From NCBI RefSeq assembly GCF_003473485.1, contig NC_053048.1, positions 40,668,755 to 40,732,754 on the forward strand: 64,000 nucleotides of DNA, read 5' to 3'. Made by a program: the position numbers and the translations under genes. Of the stretch, positions 1 to 11,966 are shown piece by piece. A model generated the notes under the pieces. The model was not told the origin of the DNA. It did not search any database and saw nothing but the letters and a program-made list of their open reading frames with translations. The DNA comes from Medicago truncatula. Taxonomy: Eukaryota; Streptophyta; Magnoliopsida; Fabales; Fabaceae. The number at the start of each line of letters is the position of its first letter. The stretch's first letter is position 1.

Positions 1-876
1 CTCATCATTTTTGCAACAAAATTAGTTTAATATTATTTTTTTCCTTAAGCACTTGTGGAGAAATTTATCCAATCTGGCTTATAGTTGAGTAAATTTTGAG
101 GAACTTGGCTCCTTTCTCGCAGGGTATGTTTGGATTCTTGGTATAAGGCGGAATGAAGTGAAATGGAATAGAATCGGCAAGTTCATTTTTAAGATGTTAT
201 CACATTCCATTCGAGTTCACTCCATTCCACCATATACCATCAACCAGAACATACTCCGAATCAGAGTGTCTGTTGCTGTTTCCTCAAGGTTATCCAGGGT
301 AGTCTTAGGTGTCTTGAATTCCTCTATATCATACTTTTGCTCAACTAAGTGTAATGTATCAAGATGTTGTCCTTTCTCTAAGGTACCATAGGCATTAAAT
401 TTCATTTATGTGCATTTTGGTTTGAAGAAGCAACACTAATTAATTACTAAGATCCAGCACAGACAGATTTGTTAGGTAAAATGTTGGTTTAACCGTCCTA
501 GTCGCATAATTGAGCACATCTATTTGATTTAGCAAGCATAGCTAAGAAGTTAAACCTGTGATTTTACTAACATCACTAAAGAAAATAAAATAGTTTTGTC
601 TAGTAAATTAACTACCTTCAACCTCTATATGTAGCATTCAATTCTATATTACTATGTAAACAAAAAATACTATTAACTGGATTATTTTCTGAATTGTTGT
701 TACTCTTCTGATCCTCACTTTAAGAGAAATTCTGTTCTCCCATGCTTCCTTGGGTTCGTTACATATACATACAAGGGCTAAAGTGTTCTTAATTTTACTT
801 GAAATTTTGCATGTAACATGTTTTTTAACTTAAAAAATCATTAATTGTGCTCAAAGTGGGTTTTTCTCATGCACAG
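1..876 (+). other. Intron (5' part of GT47 gene lies left of the window)
   Basis: I see no coding exon here. The stretch ends in a clean acceptor (cacag at 872-876) directly before the exostosin exon, so it is probably the last intron of that gene. The small open frames inside it have no family resemblance. Confidence 0.6.
122..256. repeat. Hairpin MITE-like inverted repeat
   Basis: The left arm begins GGGTATGTTTGG and contains GGAATGAAGTG. The right arm, read in reverse complement, gives GAGTATGTTCTGG and GGAATGGAGTG. The two arms of about 50 bp form a long imperfect hairpin, typical of a small non-autonomous DNA transposon. I could not define a target-site duplication. Confidence 0.55.
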
Positions 877-1437
877 GGTGGTTATGCTAGGCAAGAACTA
901 TTTTATCTTCTGAAAGAAGAAAAAGATGTACATTTTTCATTTGGAAGTGTACAGAAAGGTGGAGTGAGGAATGCAACAAACGGCATGCGATCTTCGAAAT
1001 TCTGTCTCAACATAGCTGGCGACACGCCATCATCAAATCGCTTATTCGATGCAATTGCAAGTCACTGTGTTCCTGTCATAATCAGTGATGAAATTGAGCT
1101 TCCATATGAGGATGTTCTCGACTACTCCAAGTTCTGCGTATTTGTTCGCACAAGGGATGCTGTTAAAAAGAAGTATCTGATAAACTTCATTAGGAGTATT
1201 GGCAAAGATGAATGGACAAGAATGTGGAACAGATTGAAAGAAGTTGAAAAATTCTTTGAATTTCAGTTCCCTTCTAAGGAAGGTGATGCTGTTGAAATGA
1301 TTTGGCAAGCTGTTTCACGTAAGGTTCCTTTTATGAAGTTGAAAACAAACAGGTCTAGGAGATTTTTTAGAGCCCTTTATGGTAATAATAAATATAAGGG
1401 GCATAAATCAATACATGCACCACCTAATTTTTGGTGA
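877..1437 (+). CDS. Exostosin-like glycosyltransferase (GT47), last exon, partial
   Basis: This exon gives 186 C-terminal residues of a GT47 (exostosin-domain) Golgi type II membrane glycosyltransferase. Such enzymes build plant cell-wall polysaccharides. The frame contains the family hallmarks GMRSSKFCLN, AGDTPSSNRLFDAI and CVPVIISDEIELPYEDVLDY, the nucleotide-sugar binding region, followed by EWTRMWNRLKEVE and a basic C-terminal tail ending PPNFW. The exon starts after the acceptor at 875-876; reading upstream of it would only translate intron. The N-terminal anchor and the first half of the domain lie left of the window. Proteins of this type are often labelled probable arabinosyltransferase, but the motif wording (FCLNIAGDTPSS) fits a clade different from ARAD1 itself. 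The donor and acceptor sugars are therefore not predicted. No frameshift or stop is seen. Confidence 0.9.
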   Translation, partial: GGYARQELFYLLKEEKDVHFSFGSVQKGGVRNATNGMRSSKFCLNIAGDTPSSNRLFDAIASHCVPVIISDEIELPYEDVLDYSKFCVFVRTRDAVKKKYLINFIRSIGKDEWTRMWNRLKEVEKFFEFQFPSKEGDAVEMIWQAVSRKVPFMKLKTNRSRRFFRALYGNNKYKGHKSIHAPPNFW

Positions 1438-2254
1438 TATTGGTACATGAAGTTTTGTCTTTAGAAATTCAAGAATGTTTTTATATACAATATAGTTATG
1501 ATTTTGATAGTGAAATTGACATTGTAACGTTAATGCATGAAGGTTCATGATTTAGGAAATATGATTCTACTATTGGTTGGAATTGAAGTATTAATGTAGA
1601 ATGAAAATTTCTTTTGGTCTTCATTTGAAGAAACCTTTTGTAGTTTCATTTCTTTCTTATCTTTTCCCCTTTAGAATTGAAAAATATTTAAGATGTAACA
1701 CTATCTATTGTAGTTGTATTTTTATGTGTATGTGTGTGGATAGATTTGGTGTTTTATCATTGAGAGCTTTCATGAAGTTGTCTAGTCTCTAACACTCCAA
1801 TGAGACATACCTTCCAACCATCTGCAGCTGAAATAATAACCCATCATTATTCATCTCATTATAGTCCATGATTCAATAATCATAATTTCCTCCACTTTTT
1901 GTAGTTGATGACTAGGCTCAGTTTACATGAAAACCAGAGCAATGAGAAACAATAAAAATGATGTTCCAATTGATTTTTGTTCACATTTGATAATCAGAAA
2001 CCCAATAAATTATAATAATAATAATCTTTCAAAAAAATAAAAATAATAATAATTCATGAGTGGCAAAAACTTCAGCTTGTTGTAACTTTAATAAAGAACA
2101 AAGTTCAAATTCCCTTGAGGGACAATCATAGAATAATTAGGAAAATATAACCATTATGAAATGTCAAAATAACGAAAGTGTAATTGTAAAGTCTTTTATA
2201 TGCACGATGGACGTGATTTCCACCGAACACGGAAGTAACAATTTCCGTTCTTAT
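1438..2254. other. 3' flank and intergenic spacer
   Basis: AT-rich spacer containing the presumed 3' UTR of the GT47 gene. A 63-codon open frame at 1601-1792 shows no family signal. I see nothing else here. Confidence 0.5.
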
Positions 2255-2413
2255 AAAAATCCAGAAGTTTCATTGTAAAATGCCAAAATTGTTAGGCCGG
2301 ACGTCATGACCGGGGTTCGAACACCGGTACCTCCACGCTTGTGTGTGTGAGTTTATAATGGCTTTGTCATTTCGTCTATCTATCAAAAAAAATAAAAATC
2401 GAGAAGTTTCATT
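2255..2413 (+). mobile_element. SINE with 20 bp target-site duplication
   Basis: A body of about 119 bp (2275-2393) contains an RNA polymerase III B box (GGTTCGAACACC at 2314-2325). It ends in TCTATCTATC followed by an A-rich tail. It lies between two 20 bp direct repeats (2255-2274 and 2394-2413) that differ at one base. This is the expected signature of a tRNA-derived SINE. A related copy near 35001 keeps an upstream A-box-like segment that this one lacks, so this copy is probably 5' truncated. It sits about 0.5 kb upstream of the CS26 start codon. Confidence 0.85.
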
Positions 2414-2920
2414 CTTGCCTTTCTTGCGTTAAATCACTACTACTATTTAGCCAATCTCAACTCAAATATTAATATCAAATTCCTAATAAATTGTTCCTCC
2501 TCTCGAAAATACATTTTAGATAAAGGAAGACATACATCGTCAACTAGTTTTACTCTTACATCCAACCAAGATTTATAATTTTACCTTTTTATTTTATTAT
2601 ATTTCTAATACAGTGATCTTATGTGGTAATATAGTGAGATCTCCTTGAATAAACTCATTCACGTATCTGTAATAAGAAAATGAGAGATAGTTGCTTAATA
2701 AATATCTCAAAATTACTCATTTGATTAAAAAAAAAATCGATCTGAAGTTACGATTTCGATCAGGATCAACTTTCAAAATGAGAAATGAAAGTATTTTGAC
2801 AAAAAGAGCCCAATTCTATGACCCAAAGCCCATAGATGAAAAAAAAAAGAAAGAATGAAATAGATAATGAAAAAAGAATATAAATTATAAAACCCATGTT
2901 AAATCTCAAAAACGAAGATA
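2414..2920 (+). other. Upstream region of the CS26 gene
   Basis: AT-rich presumed promoter and 5' UTR of the CS26-type gene. I could not pick a TATA box or transcription start with confidence. Confidence 0.4.
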
Positions 2921-5900
2921 ATGGCGCTATCATCGTCATCTTCAGCATCATGTTCATGCTTTTCACCTTCTACAACAATTCTACCTCCTTCTCTTCCTTT
3001 CACTACTCAATTCCACCGTAACGTCCGTTTTCGGCGAACAATTGCCGCAACCGCCACCGTGTCCACTCCGTCACTCTTCTCTACCACCAGAGAAGGACTT
3101 GACGCAGTTAACATTGCCGAAGATGTCACTCAGGTACTTAATTTCGTTTAATTTCAATAATTCATTGTTTCTGCCCTTACACTTCTGATTGAAGGTGTAA
3201 TTACATTCAATTTATTGAAATTATAATAATCATATACATTTGTAATGTTGGATAATGATTGTTAGAAATGAATGCAGTTGATTGGAAATACACCGATGAT
3301 ATATCTGAATAAAGTTACAGATGGATGTGTAGCAAATGTTGCTGCAAAACTTGAATCCATGGAACCTTGCAGAAGTGTCAAGGATAGGTAATTTCTTTCA
3401 AACTCTCCTTTAAGTTTTATTTTATTTGGTATATAAACCAAGTGGCAATTACCATTCGAATCCAAGCGAAGGTGTCACGGCGTTAGTTGAACTAGGCCTA
3501 CGTGGAAATATAATGGATTCTCTTTGGATGTCGGTGTAAAACTATTCTCAATTAAACTCTTATCTATTTAATGGTTAATTTGGGAGAAATAATGACACAG
3601 TCGATGGTAATCAAAGAAGCTTCATAGGTTTAATTCTTTTGGGAAAAGCAATTAAAATGAACGAGTCGAGTTTATTTGTGAGAATGCATGTTTTGAATGC
3701 TTTAGTTATGTGAATTATTGGTACTGTCATGTGTTAAAGTTAAATGATCAAGTATGACTCGGTCTCGTAAGAAGTTTCACCACATTGCATTGTACTAATT
3801 TGTCCATTTATTTTGCATTTTGATTAAAGTGAAGGTTGTTATTTATCTAACAGAAGAATTGCACTTTGCAATTTGCTTTTTGAGTTTGACCCTGAAATTT
3901 GAGATATCTGTTAACATATGTTACTGTTTAAAATGTCAGAATTGGCTATAGCATGTTAGCTGATGCTGAAGAGAGTGGAGCGATTTCTCCAGGGAAGGTA
4001 TGTTGTGAAGGATTTTTGTGGTATCTAAATATTTATATTATTAAATGATGTAATGATTTTTTCAAAGCTAAGGTTACAGATCTTGGATTTTCTTTAAATT
4101 CCTGATTGTGTGTTTGTGCAGACTGTTTTAGTTGAACCTACAACTGGAAATACGGGACTTGGCCTTGCTTTTGTTGCCGCAACGAAGGGTTATAAACTAA
4201 TAGTCACAATGCCTGCGTCTGTTAATATTGAGAGGAGAATCCTTTTACGCACATTTGGTGCAGAAGTTGTTTTGACGAATGCCGAGAAGGGGTTGAAAGG
4301 GGCTGTTGACAAAGCTGAAGAAATTGTCTATGGCACACCCAATGCTTACATGTTTCGGCAGTTTGATAACAGGAATAACACAAAGGTTAATTCTTATCCC
4401 ATCTCATATGAGACCTTCACCTTTTTAATCACCGTGTTTTAAATTTTATGGTATGAAGATAGAATTTACAGCAAAAATTAAGTTACATGTTATTAAGATT
4501 TATATGCACAAATTACAGATCCACTTCGAAACTACAGGGCCAGAGATATGGGAGGATACAATGGGTAATGTTGATTTATTGGTTGCTGCTATTGGAACTG
4601 GCGGCACTATTACAGGAACTGGACAATATCTGAAATTGATGAACAAAAAAATAAAGGTTTGATTATTCCTTTGATATGCATTATGTTATTTCAAATTGAA
4701 TCATATACTTATTGGTCTTCGACACCTAATTCTCTATATCAAGCCATGAATTCAAATTCCATAACCTTCACCTTATTGGTATTAAAAGAAATTTTGTGCA
4801 ACTATTCTTGAATTCGAATTCCATAACTTGTGTAATAGATTTCTCATATTTAGTGCTTCAGGAACTTGGCTACATGTTATTGTATTCCTGTGTTGCGACC
4901 CTTGCGTGGGAGGATAGCAAAGGGAAAAGAAAAAAAAAGGATCCAAAAGGAAGGCATAGACTATTAGTATAGCTATTCTAGCATACATTTAATCAAACCA
5001 TAGATTGACCAGAATGTTTTAGTAAGACTTGAATTGTGAGATATACCTGAATGTAGTCAGCATCTGTTACACTACTATAGTTGTATGTGTTAACGGCCAA
5101 CTCTCGGGTGGGATTTAGTCCCACATCGGATAGATAGGATTCTTGAGAAGAGTTTATAAAGAGGATACACTCCTCACTGTACAAGCCGGTTTTGTATGGA
5201 TGAGTTAGGCCTCGATATTCTTTACATGGTATCAGAGCCTATCAGGTCCATCGTTGGGCTTGCATCGTCCACGCTTCAAGCCCACGGGCCTGAAGCGTGT
5301 GGGGGTGTGTCTTGAGAAGAGTTTATAAAGAGGAGACACTCCTCACTGTACAAGCCGGTTTTGTATGGATGAGTTAGGCCTCAATATTCTTTCCAGTATG
5401 CTTCTACATTAAAAGTGAAAGTCAGGCCTTATCTATTCTATTGTCTTCACCTAGCATTAAAATTTGTCATATATTGTTTAATTAGGTGGTTGGGGTGGAA
5501 CCTGCAGATAGAAGTATAATCTCAGGAGACAATCCAGGTATGAATCTTTTACGAAAATTATGAATGATTGCTTTTTCTTTTTCTTGTTTTCTCCCCTTAA
5601 TTTCCACCCGAAACAGAGTTTCTTATCAGTTGTTGACTGTATTGGGGAATTTGTTGCAGGTTTCATACCAAGTATTTTAGATATCAAACTGCTTGATGAA
5701 GTTGTCAAGGTAAACAGAAAAATTTATTCCCCTTCTGTTGTGAAGTTAGAATTTTATTTCTGGTCATACAATCCTGTTTGAGATTATTCTTGTTTGGTTT
5801 TCATTATTTTAGCTGATACTTTGCAGCAGGCCTGGCCTTGGGGGTGTGCAAGGTGCTCAACCAGGCCGGGCCTCCAAATGCTACGGGCCTCAAACAAAAA

Positions 5901-7764
5901 ATTAAGTCTAATACCCACCCCTCACTTAAATAAAAAAAAATATGTTATATCTTTCTTTCTTCGGTACACGTTTGAGTTTTTTTCTAGACTCTAGTTCTCC
6001 TTTTTGTACATAAATCTGATCCTATCAAATCACCCCTAATTTGTATAATCGCTTAATCAGTCAATTTGAAAAGCTATTTCATTGAAAGAATCACAACAAT
6101 CATTTTTTTCTTCGCATAAACCATTCGTTTTACCCTTTTCCACAACAGAGGAATGACAAATCCAAACGACACCGTTAGATAAATTTCACCTCTTTCACTT
6201 AATTTTTTTTAATTCCTTTCATGTTTAGAAGTTATTCTTATTCTGATTTTTTTTTAATGAAGTTTAGCTACACAAAAATATTACGTTTTATTTTACTAGG
6301 GGCCTATTTTAAAAAGAGAGCCGAGCCTCCTATTTCACAGGGACGGCCCTGCTTTGCAGTTATCTACATATATGTATTACTTGTTATTCATTCATTTTAG
6401 TTATTTAGTCATTGCACCGGTGGCTTTTTTATTTTCTTTGTGCAGTGGTTTTGTTTGCTGTTATCTTTTGTCTTAATTATTGAGGCATCAAGATTACTTT
6501 GCATAATAAATTATCTTGGCATATGAAATTACAGGTTACCAATGTTGAAGCTATTGAAATGGCAAGGAGATTAGCATTGGAAGAAGGATTACTGGTTAGT
6601 TATAATTTGAGTTAATTATATCATTTGTTTTATGATTCATAATTTAATGAAGATTATGGGCTAAGTTTTCCAATATTTTGGCATTTTAAACTCATCTGTT
6701 TTGCATATAAACTGAAGTAGGTTTCTTATTTTTTGAGGGAACTGAAGCAGGTTATCCCCATTTAGTTTTATTTGGTGTATATTGTACATCAAAATTCAAT
6801 TTAGTTATTTGTTTAACCTTCATCATTAGTTTTGTATTTTCTGGGCACTACAATGTCACTGTAAGCTACAAAGTAACTTGGTTTTTACTTCTAGAAAATG
6901 TTTTATAGTGTCTTTTCAATTTTTTTTTTTAGGTTGGGATTTCTTCAGGAGCTGCAGCAGCAGCTGCGATAACTTTAGCAAGACGGCCTGAAAATTCTGG
7001 AAAACTTATAACGGTGAGTTAATTTCTTAAAATATTTTACCTTTCTTTTTTGTTGTTTTCAATGGTCGTCTCCTATGCAATGTGTGTGTATAATAGATGT
7101 TACTTTAACGTTGATATTGGTGGAATAAAATGAAGCTTTATGATTTTTTTTTCCTAGTAGCAAACAGGTGTTGTGCCTAGATATATAGTTTTCTGTATAT
7201 TTCGTGTTCTTTAGTTCTTGCGTTTAGTTAGCTTGAGTAGTAGAATGTTGAAGCACTTAGTAGTCCTGTTTGCACTCAAATCATCATCTTGGTAATCTTA
7301 TCGTCTTGGTAAGATGGCTTCTTGCAAAATGAATCTCTTATGAGCAAGATCTCATTAGAGCCATATGCTTCTATCTCTAAATTTTCTTAATGAAATATCT
7401 TTTGGGTTTAGATGAAGAGTGGTTTCTGTGCTCCCCTTCACAGAAGTGGCAAATGATGATAAGGTAAATAGGGTGACAAATACGGGCTTAAGCAAATTTG
7501 ACATTGATGTTGCCCCATAATTAGCTTATAGCCTAGGGTGTGGAATTTTGGAATATAGAAGTGTGTACATAATGCATGTATTTTGATGTTCTATTTTACT
7601 ACTTCACATGATTAATTGTTCCCATGTTCATAATGCTTCCTAATGCTGACACTTCCTTCCCCTCTTATTTTGAAAATTTGAAGGTTATTTTTCCTAGTTT
7701 TGGTGAGAGGTATCTTACTACTGCCCTCTTCAGTTCTATTTATGAAGAAGTTCAGAGAATGTAA
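2921..7764 (+). CDS. CS26: S-sulfocysteine synthase, chloroplastic (CS26-type, OASTL family)
   Basis: This is a PLP enzyme of the cysteine synthase (BSAS) family. CS26 proteins use thiosulfate and O-acetylserine to make S-sulfocysteine in the plastid. I read ten exons: 2921-3133, 3278-3387, 3940-3997, 4122-4385, 4519-4656, 5486-5537, 5660-5709, 6535-6594, 6933-7013 and 7684-7764. Their phases join without a break to give 368 aa. The first ~65 residues are Ser/Thr-rich and basic, as in a transit peptide. Visible motifs are PLP lysine K106 in PCRSVKDR, substrate loop EPTTGNTG (132-139), phosphate-binding GTGGT (241-245) and SSGAA (319-323). The TTGNTG loop, in place of the TSGNTG of ordinary cysteine synthases, and the wording around LNKVTDGC and [11 protein letters not shown] match CS26 rather than cytosolic OASTL or cyanoalanine synthase. 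Introns 5 and 7 carry transposons. The coding sequence looks intact. Confidence 0.9.
5083..5400 (+). mobile_element. Miniature LTR retrotransposon (TRIM/SMART-like) in CS26 intron 5
   Basis: The 5' LTR (5088-5226, TGTTAAC to TTTACA) is followed at once by TGGTATCAGAGC (5227-5238), the primer-binding site complementary to initiator tRNA-Met. A purine-rich GTGTGGGGGTG tract then leads into a second LTR (about 5308-5395, ending TTTCCA). The element is flanked by the 5 bp duplication GTATG (5083-5087 and 5396-5400). The 3' LTR lacks about 51 bp present in the 5' LTR after its first three bases. At about 308 bp it is non-autonomous and codes for nothing. It lies in the sense orientation of the gene. 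Confidence 0.88.
5819..6359. mobile_element. Non-autonomous hAT-like element in CS26 intron 7
   Basis: The 525 bp body (5827-6351) starts CAGGCCTGGCC and ends GGACGGCCCTG, giving terminal inverted repeats of the CAGGGCCG type common in plant hAT elements. It is flanked by a perfect 8 bp duplication, CTTTGCAG (5819-5826 and 6352-6359), the hAT signature. No transposase frame is present. Confidence 0.88.
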
Positions 7765-9311
7765 CAATTAGAGTTTCCCTTAATGTGGACGATGACATTC
7801 GGAAATTGGAGCTGCTATCATGTCAGAATTCAAGAAAGCAGCCGCCTTAGATTTGTTTAGGTATCTTCACACAGTATTGTCAGATTAAAATCAGTATGTA
7901 GCTGCTGTAAAGTTTTAAATCATCAGAAGTTTTGCATCTGATGCATCCATTTTGGACAACGGTTCTTGAAGCTGAGTTCACACTTGATACAGAAGGGGAC
8001 TGACTTGATGTACAATGTATTTTGTGTGCTGGTAATCTAGGTTGCCCTTACATTCTATTCTTTTCATTACAATTCAACATTTCTTCCCCAGTCATAAAAA
8101 TGAATAGTATTCCAATGTTTTATAGGATTATTGACATTTTTTTTATATGTTTTAGTACCCCCCAAAATGTAAGATGTGGTAAATGACAATATGGTTGACA
8201 ATGGAATCATCGGTGTACAGAACCATTATTTATTCAGCAGAATTGGTGCTTGTGTTCTCTTCCAATTCTGCCTCAACGTATTTGTGAGCAAAGCTGCTTT
8301 TGAAAGAACTAGAGTGAGAGTGAACCATTCTGATTTGGTAAATATGTGCTTAGTGTATTACTCGTCTACTGAGAAAAACTAATTAAATAATCTATCAAAA
8401 CAAGAATAGTACTATCTCATCAGGCATCAAAATAGGCTTTCACGACAGTTGGGATAAGACATACCCTGTCGACATGCTGCGCAACTTGCATTCTTTCTCG
8501 ACTGATCTTAGGTACCTAGCGGCTAGGGTCACAAATTGTGCATGAAATACTGGGATGATATTTGAAAATGCAGAGTTCATTTGGAGGATCTGGTACAAAC
8601 ATGGTGCAAATGGAGTCTCTTTAACTCCATCAAGGAGATAATGATTAATCTAATAGTGTAGTTTTGGTGATAGAGAGGAAAAGGTGTTACATGAAAGTGA
8701 TATGAACATGTGATTTTTTCATGCACCAGCTTCCAAAAGGAGAAAACGTAACAAAATAGATCAAGCATGGTTGTTCTTTGAGGATGCAAGGGAGGTTAAG
8801 GTTGAGTATGGACTAGTAATAGAGGCCATTTGACCCAATGTGGAAGAGTATGATAATTAGATTCTTTGTCTAAGATCGTTTATTTTTCACTCTACTGAAT
8901 TTTTGTGCACTTACAAGTTTCAGATTATATAATCCAAAAAACGTAAAACATGTAAAAAAAAAACCTCAAAGCCCTCCACTTTTTTTTTTTTCCTTTTCGG
9001 ATTTTATAATCAATATAAGGCGCGTGTGAAGGTTGGATGGAGGGAAAATGAACAATCTTTTTCTAAGGGCTTCATAGTGCTTATCTCCTTTGCACCTGTT
9101 AGCAGCTTCACATCAAGCAATTAACTTTCAAAAGTCATATAGTACTGAAGCAAATTATTTGCACCTATTATGCATTTAACTCTTCTTTGCTTGCAAAGCA
9201 AGGTTGACTCTTGTTGACCCAACAACAAGCTTTAGTGTCTCGATTATTTAGAGCTTAATATCTACATTTGGAGGATTGTTTGTCCCCTTAATATCTATAT
9301 ATTTGGAGCTT
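7765..9311. other. Intergenic spacer, 3' of CS26
   Basis: Contains the presumed 3' UTR of CS26. Short open frames at 8176-8382 (+) and 8577-8789 (-) have no recognisable domain or splice support. Otherwise I see only low-complexity A/T tracts. Confidence 0.4.
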
Positions 9312-9577
9312 AGTATTGGAGATGGTGAAAACATCAATGTGTGGGGTGATATTGGTCAAAGGAATGGGAGATAGCGACCCTAGAAATCATATGAACTTTG
9401 ATTCCCAACTATAGCCTTTGGGGTGATAATGGAGCAATCATAACAAAATGCAACTATCTTCTTACCTCGGAACGTACCAATGTTTATGTATTGTTTGTTA
9501 GGACAGAAGCTCATAAATTAGCAATGATGGCCACAACAACCACTAGTCCTCAATTGTTTTATCAAATTCCTACATGA
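9312..9577 (+). pseudogene. Degenerate reverse transcriptase/RNase H-like (RVT_3) fragment
   Basis: At 9312 a short frame reads SIGDGENINVWGD, the segment linking reverse transcriptase to zinc-finger or RNase H regions in plant LINE-derived proteins. A second frame at 9494-9574 reads FVRTEAHKLAMMA and then SPQLFYQIP, the end of an RVT_3 RNase H domain. Between them are stops and frameshifts, and most of the element is gone. I regard it as a dead non-LTR retrotransposon relic with no coding capacity. Confidence 0.55.
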
Positions 9578-11344
9578 GTTGAACCTCTTTTTGTTTTAGG
9601 CTAATTTAACCATCTATAGAAGGCATCCAATTAGCAAACTTATTCTCATCACTCGCATTATTTGAAGAATCTCATTGAGATAATCCTATTTTCAAATACT
9701 ATTCATAGCATAAAAGGAAACTGCAAAATTCACCTTACCCGTGAGGACAAGCATGAGAATGGAAAAATTCCAAGTTATTTGGTTTTCGGAAACCAAATAT
9801 CTTTCAAAAAATTTGTGTCATTACCATTTCTTATAACCCAAGACACATTATGCTCAACATGATATCAAATACGATGAATATATGCTTAGAACACTGATTT
9901 TAACTGAAGTCAAGGAAGAAAATTCAAACCACAATTGTACTTAGTTTTCTTTCATTACACGGACTCAAGGTTTGTTCAGATCAGAAACAAGATTCCATTC
10001 CAGCTTGAGCATATGGGCTAGATTTTGACTGAAGTCGAGGGACCAATATTGCAGATATTAAAAAATTAAGAGATCAAAACTGCATTTAAGTCAAAAAATT
10101 ATTATTTCAGTCCCTTGTGGCAATTACATATCTAAAAGTAATTTGGATTCAGAGTATCCGAACAATATAAATTTATAATAATTAATTTTACATTAATGTA
10201 TTCAAACACAAACCAATATACGTTCATCTCATTTTTAACTTGAAAACAATTTTATCAAAATAAATTTCATCAAAATCAATCCTCCTCACCTCATGACTAA
10301 ACAAAAACTTAATCAATTAATCGAGTTCTATAAATAAATAATATTTTTGAGGGAACAATAAATAAATAATTATTCCCACAAATGATATATTAATAGTTTG
10401 TCAATATTCCACATAACTTCTTGCTTGTTGCTATTAATCATATATATAGGAGTAGAATTTAAATAATCTACCGTGCATATGATTTTAGGTCTCAAAATGG
10501 AGAGACCAGGAACGTACAAGCATTATTCTTTATTTAGATTGAGTAAAAATTTAATTCCTATTTGAATGTCTATCCTATTTGTAGTGAATTTTGAGCTTTG
10601 GCCTGCAAGTATATAGCAAAAGGTTAATATACTAACAGAATCTTTTAAAACTTACACTTGTGTCTTTTAGATTGGTTCCACAGTATGATCCTTTTCATGA
10701 TTTTAAGAATTTGTCACTCTTTTTCTGTCATTACTGGCTCTGTGGCCCATATGCTTAGCCTAATTTGAAGGCCAATTAATTGCTGTGGACTTGCAGTTTC
10801 AAAACCACTTCATTTTCCACATGCATAGACGTTGATTTAATTAAAAATAGAAAGAGGAAGAAAAAAAATGTAGAGTTCATAATTGTTAATATTAGCAACA
10901 GGACAAAACTTAAATTGCATTGAAGGCAGTGGGATCACATAGTAATTGGGCAATAACAATGATTTAGTAGGCTGTCTCTTTAGTCTTCCACGTAATTTGG
11001 CTTAGTTTTCTTCATAGCTGACTTGTTTGCATCTTAGATTAAGACCAATATGGTGAGGGAGGTAGAGTACATCAAATAATAAAAGACCGCAGAGACATAT
11101 GATATATTGGATTGTGTATTCGAATTCATAATACCCTTTTCTTACTTAGTGCGTGCGATTTTTGTTGTTAAGCTATTTGATACAAAAAAAAGTACATGAT
11201 AGATAATTATTTTTCTTCTTTTAGCCCTATAATCGGGGCTTTGTTTTCAACGCCGTGTATGAGAAGATATTAATTGAGAGATTTTAAACAAGTTTTTTTG
11301 TCTCGATAAACTAATGATGAGTCCGTAATACTTGATGATAGAGA
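9578..11344. other. Intergenic spacer
   Basis: AT-rich sequence with no gene, tRNA or clear transposon boundary that I could recognise. Confidence 0.4.
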
Positions 11345-11690
11345 TGTTGATGTATCCAATGTAAATTAGAAGTTCCATATTAGATGAAAGAGTAAATGTT
11401 TGATAATATATAAGTTAGAGGATATGTATATATAATGCTTTAAGATAATTTTGAATGAAGATGTGGTGTTCAATTTTATTTGTGAGGTTGTTCCTAGCCC
11501 TATATATACAATAATCCAACCTTAATGTTGCTCCCCGGAAGTCTCAACTCTAGTATTAAAGTCTCGTTCAACTTTGTGGAGGAGAGAGACGTAGTTCTTA
11601 GTGAATTTCACATAGAAAGGAGAGAATGTGGATGTGTCAAGTGTGAGTTAGAAATCTCATATTAGATGAAAATGTAGATGTTGAATAATA
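11345..11690. repeat. Pair of direct repeats, possible degraded TRIM
   Basis: About 62 bp recur at 11345-11408 and 11629-11690. Both copies share a core built around CATATTAGATGAAA and are roughly 285 bp apart. The spacing and wording resemble the LTRs of a miniature LTR element. I could not find a clear primer-binding site or target duplication. The second copy abuts a MITE at 11691. Confidence 0.4.
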
Positions 11691-11966
11691 CTCCCTCCAT
11701 TTTTTTCTTTTGTTGTTTTTGAATTTTAACTATATTTCAAAATATTTGATGTTTTAGTATATTTAATTTTTTTTTCCCAAGTTTACCTTGTTGAAAAACA
11801 CACCATAAAACTATTAAATAGGTTGTGACCTTTGCCTTATCATATATGAATTTAATTATAATAAGGATTTTTTAGTTCAAAACATACAAATATTCATATA
11901 TTTTAATTACTCACTATGACTTATTCCAAAAGCTAAAACACCAAAAGATGAAAAACGAAAGAAGTA
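11689..11966. mobile_element. Stowaway-like MITE (degenerate 3' end)
   Basis: It begins CTCCCTCCATTTTTTTC at 11691 after TA. It ends near 11964 with a weak reverse complement of that terminus (AAAACGAAAGAAG) followed by TA. Length of about 274 bp and TA target sites fit the Tc1/mariner-type Stowaway group. Confidence 0.6.

Noticed and set aside
53-405. Open frames 158-391 (+) and 217-405 (-)
   Set aside because: They lie in a hairpin MITE-like repeat within the presumed intron of the GT47 gene and have no family resemblance.
5560-5994. ORFs spanning CS26 exon 7 and intron 7
   Set aside because: They read through splice sites into intron and the hAT-like element. The correct frame uses only 5660-5709.
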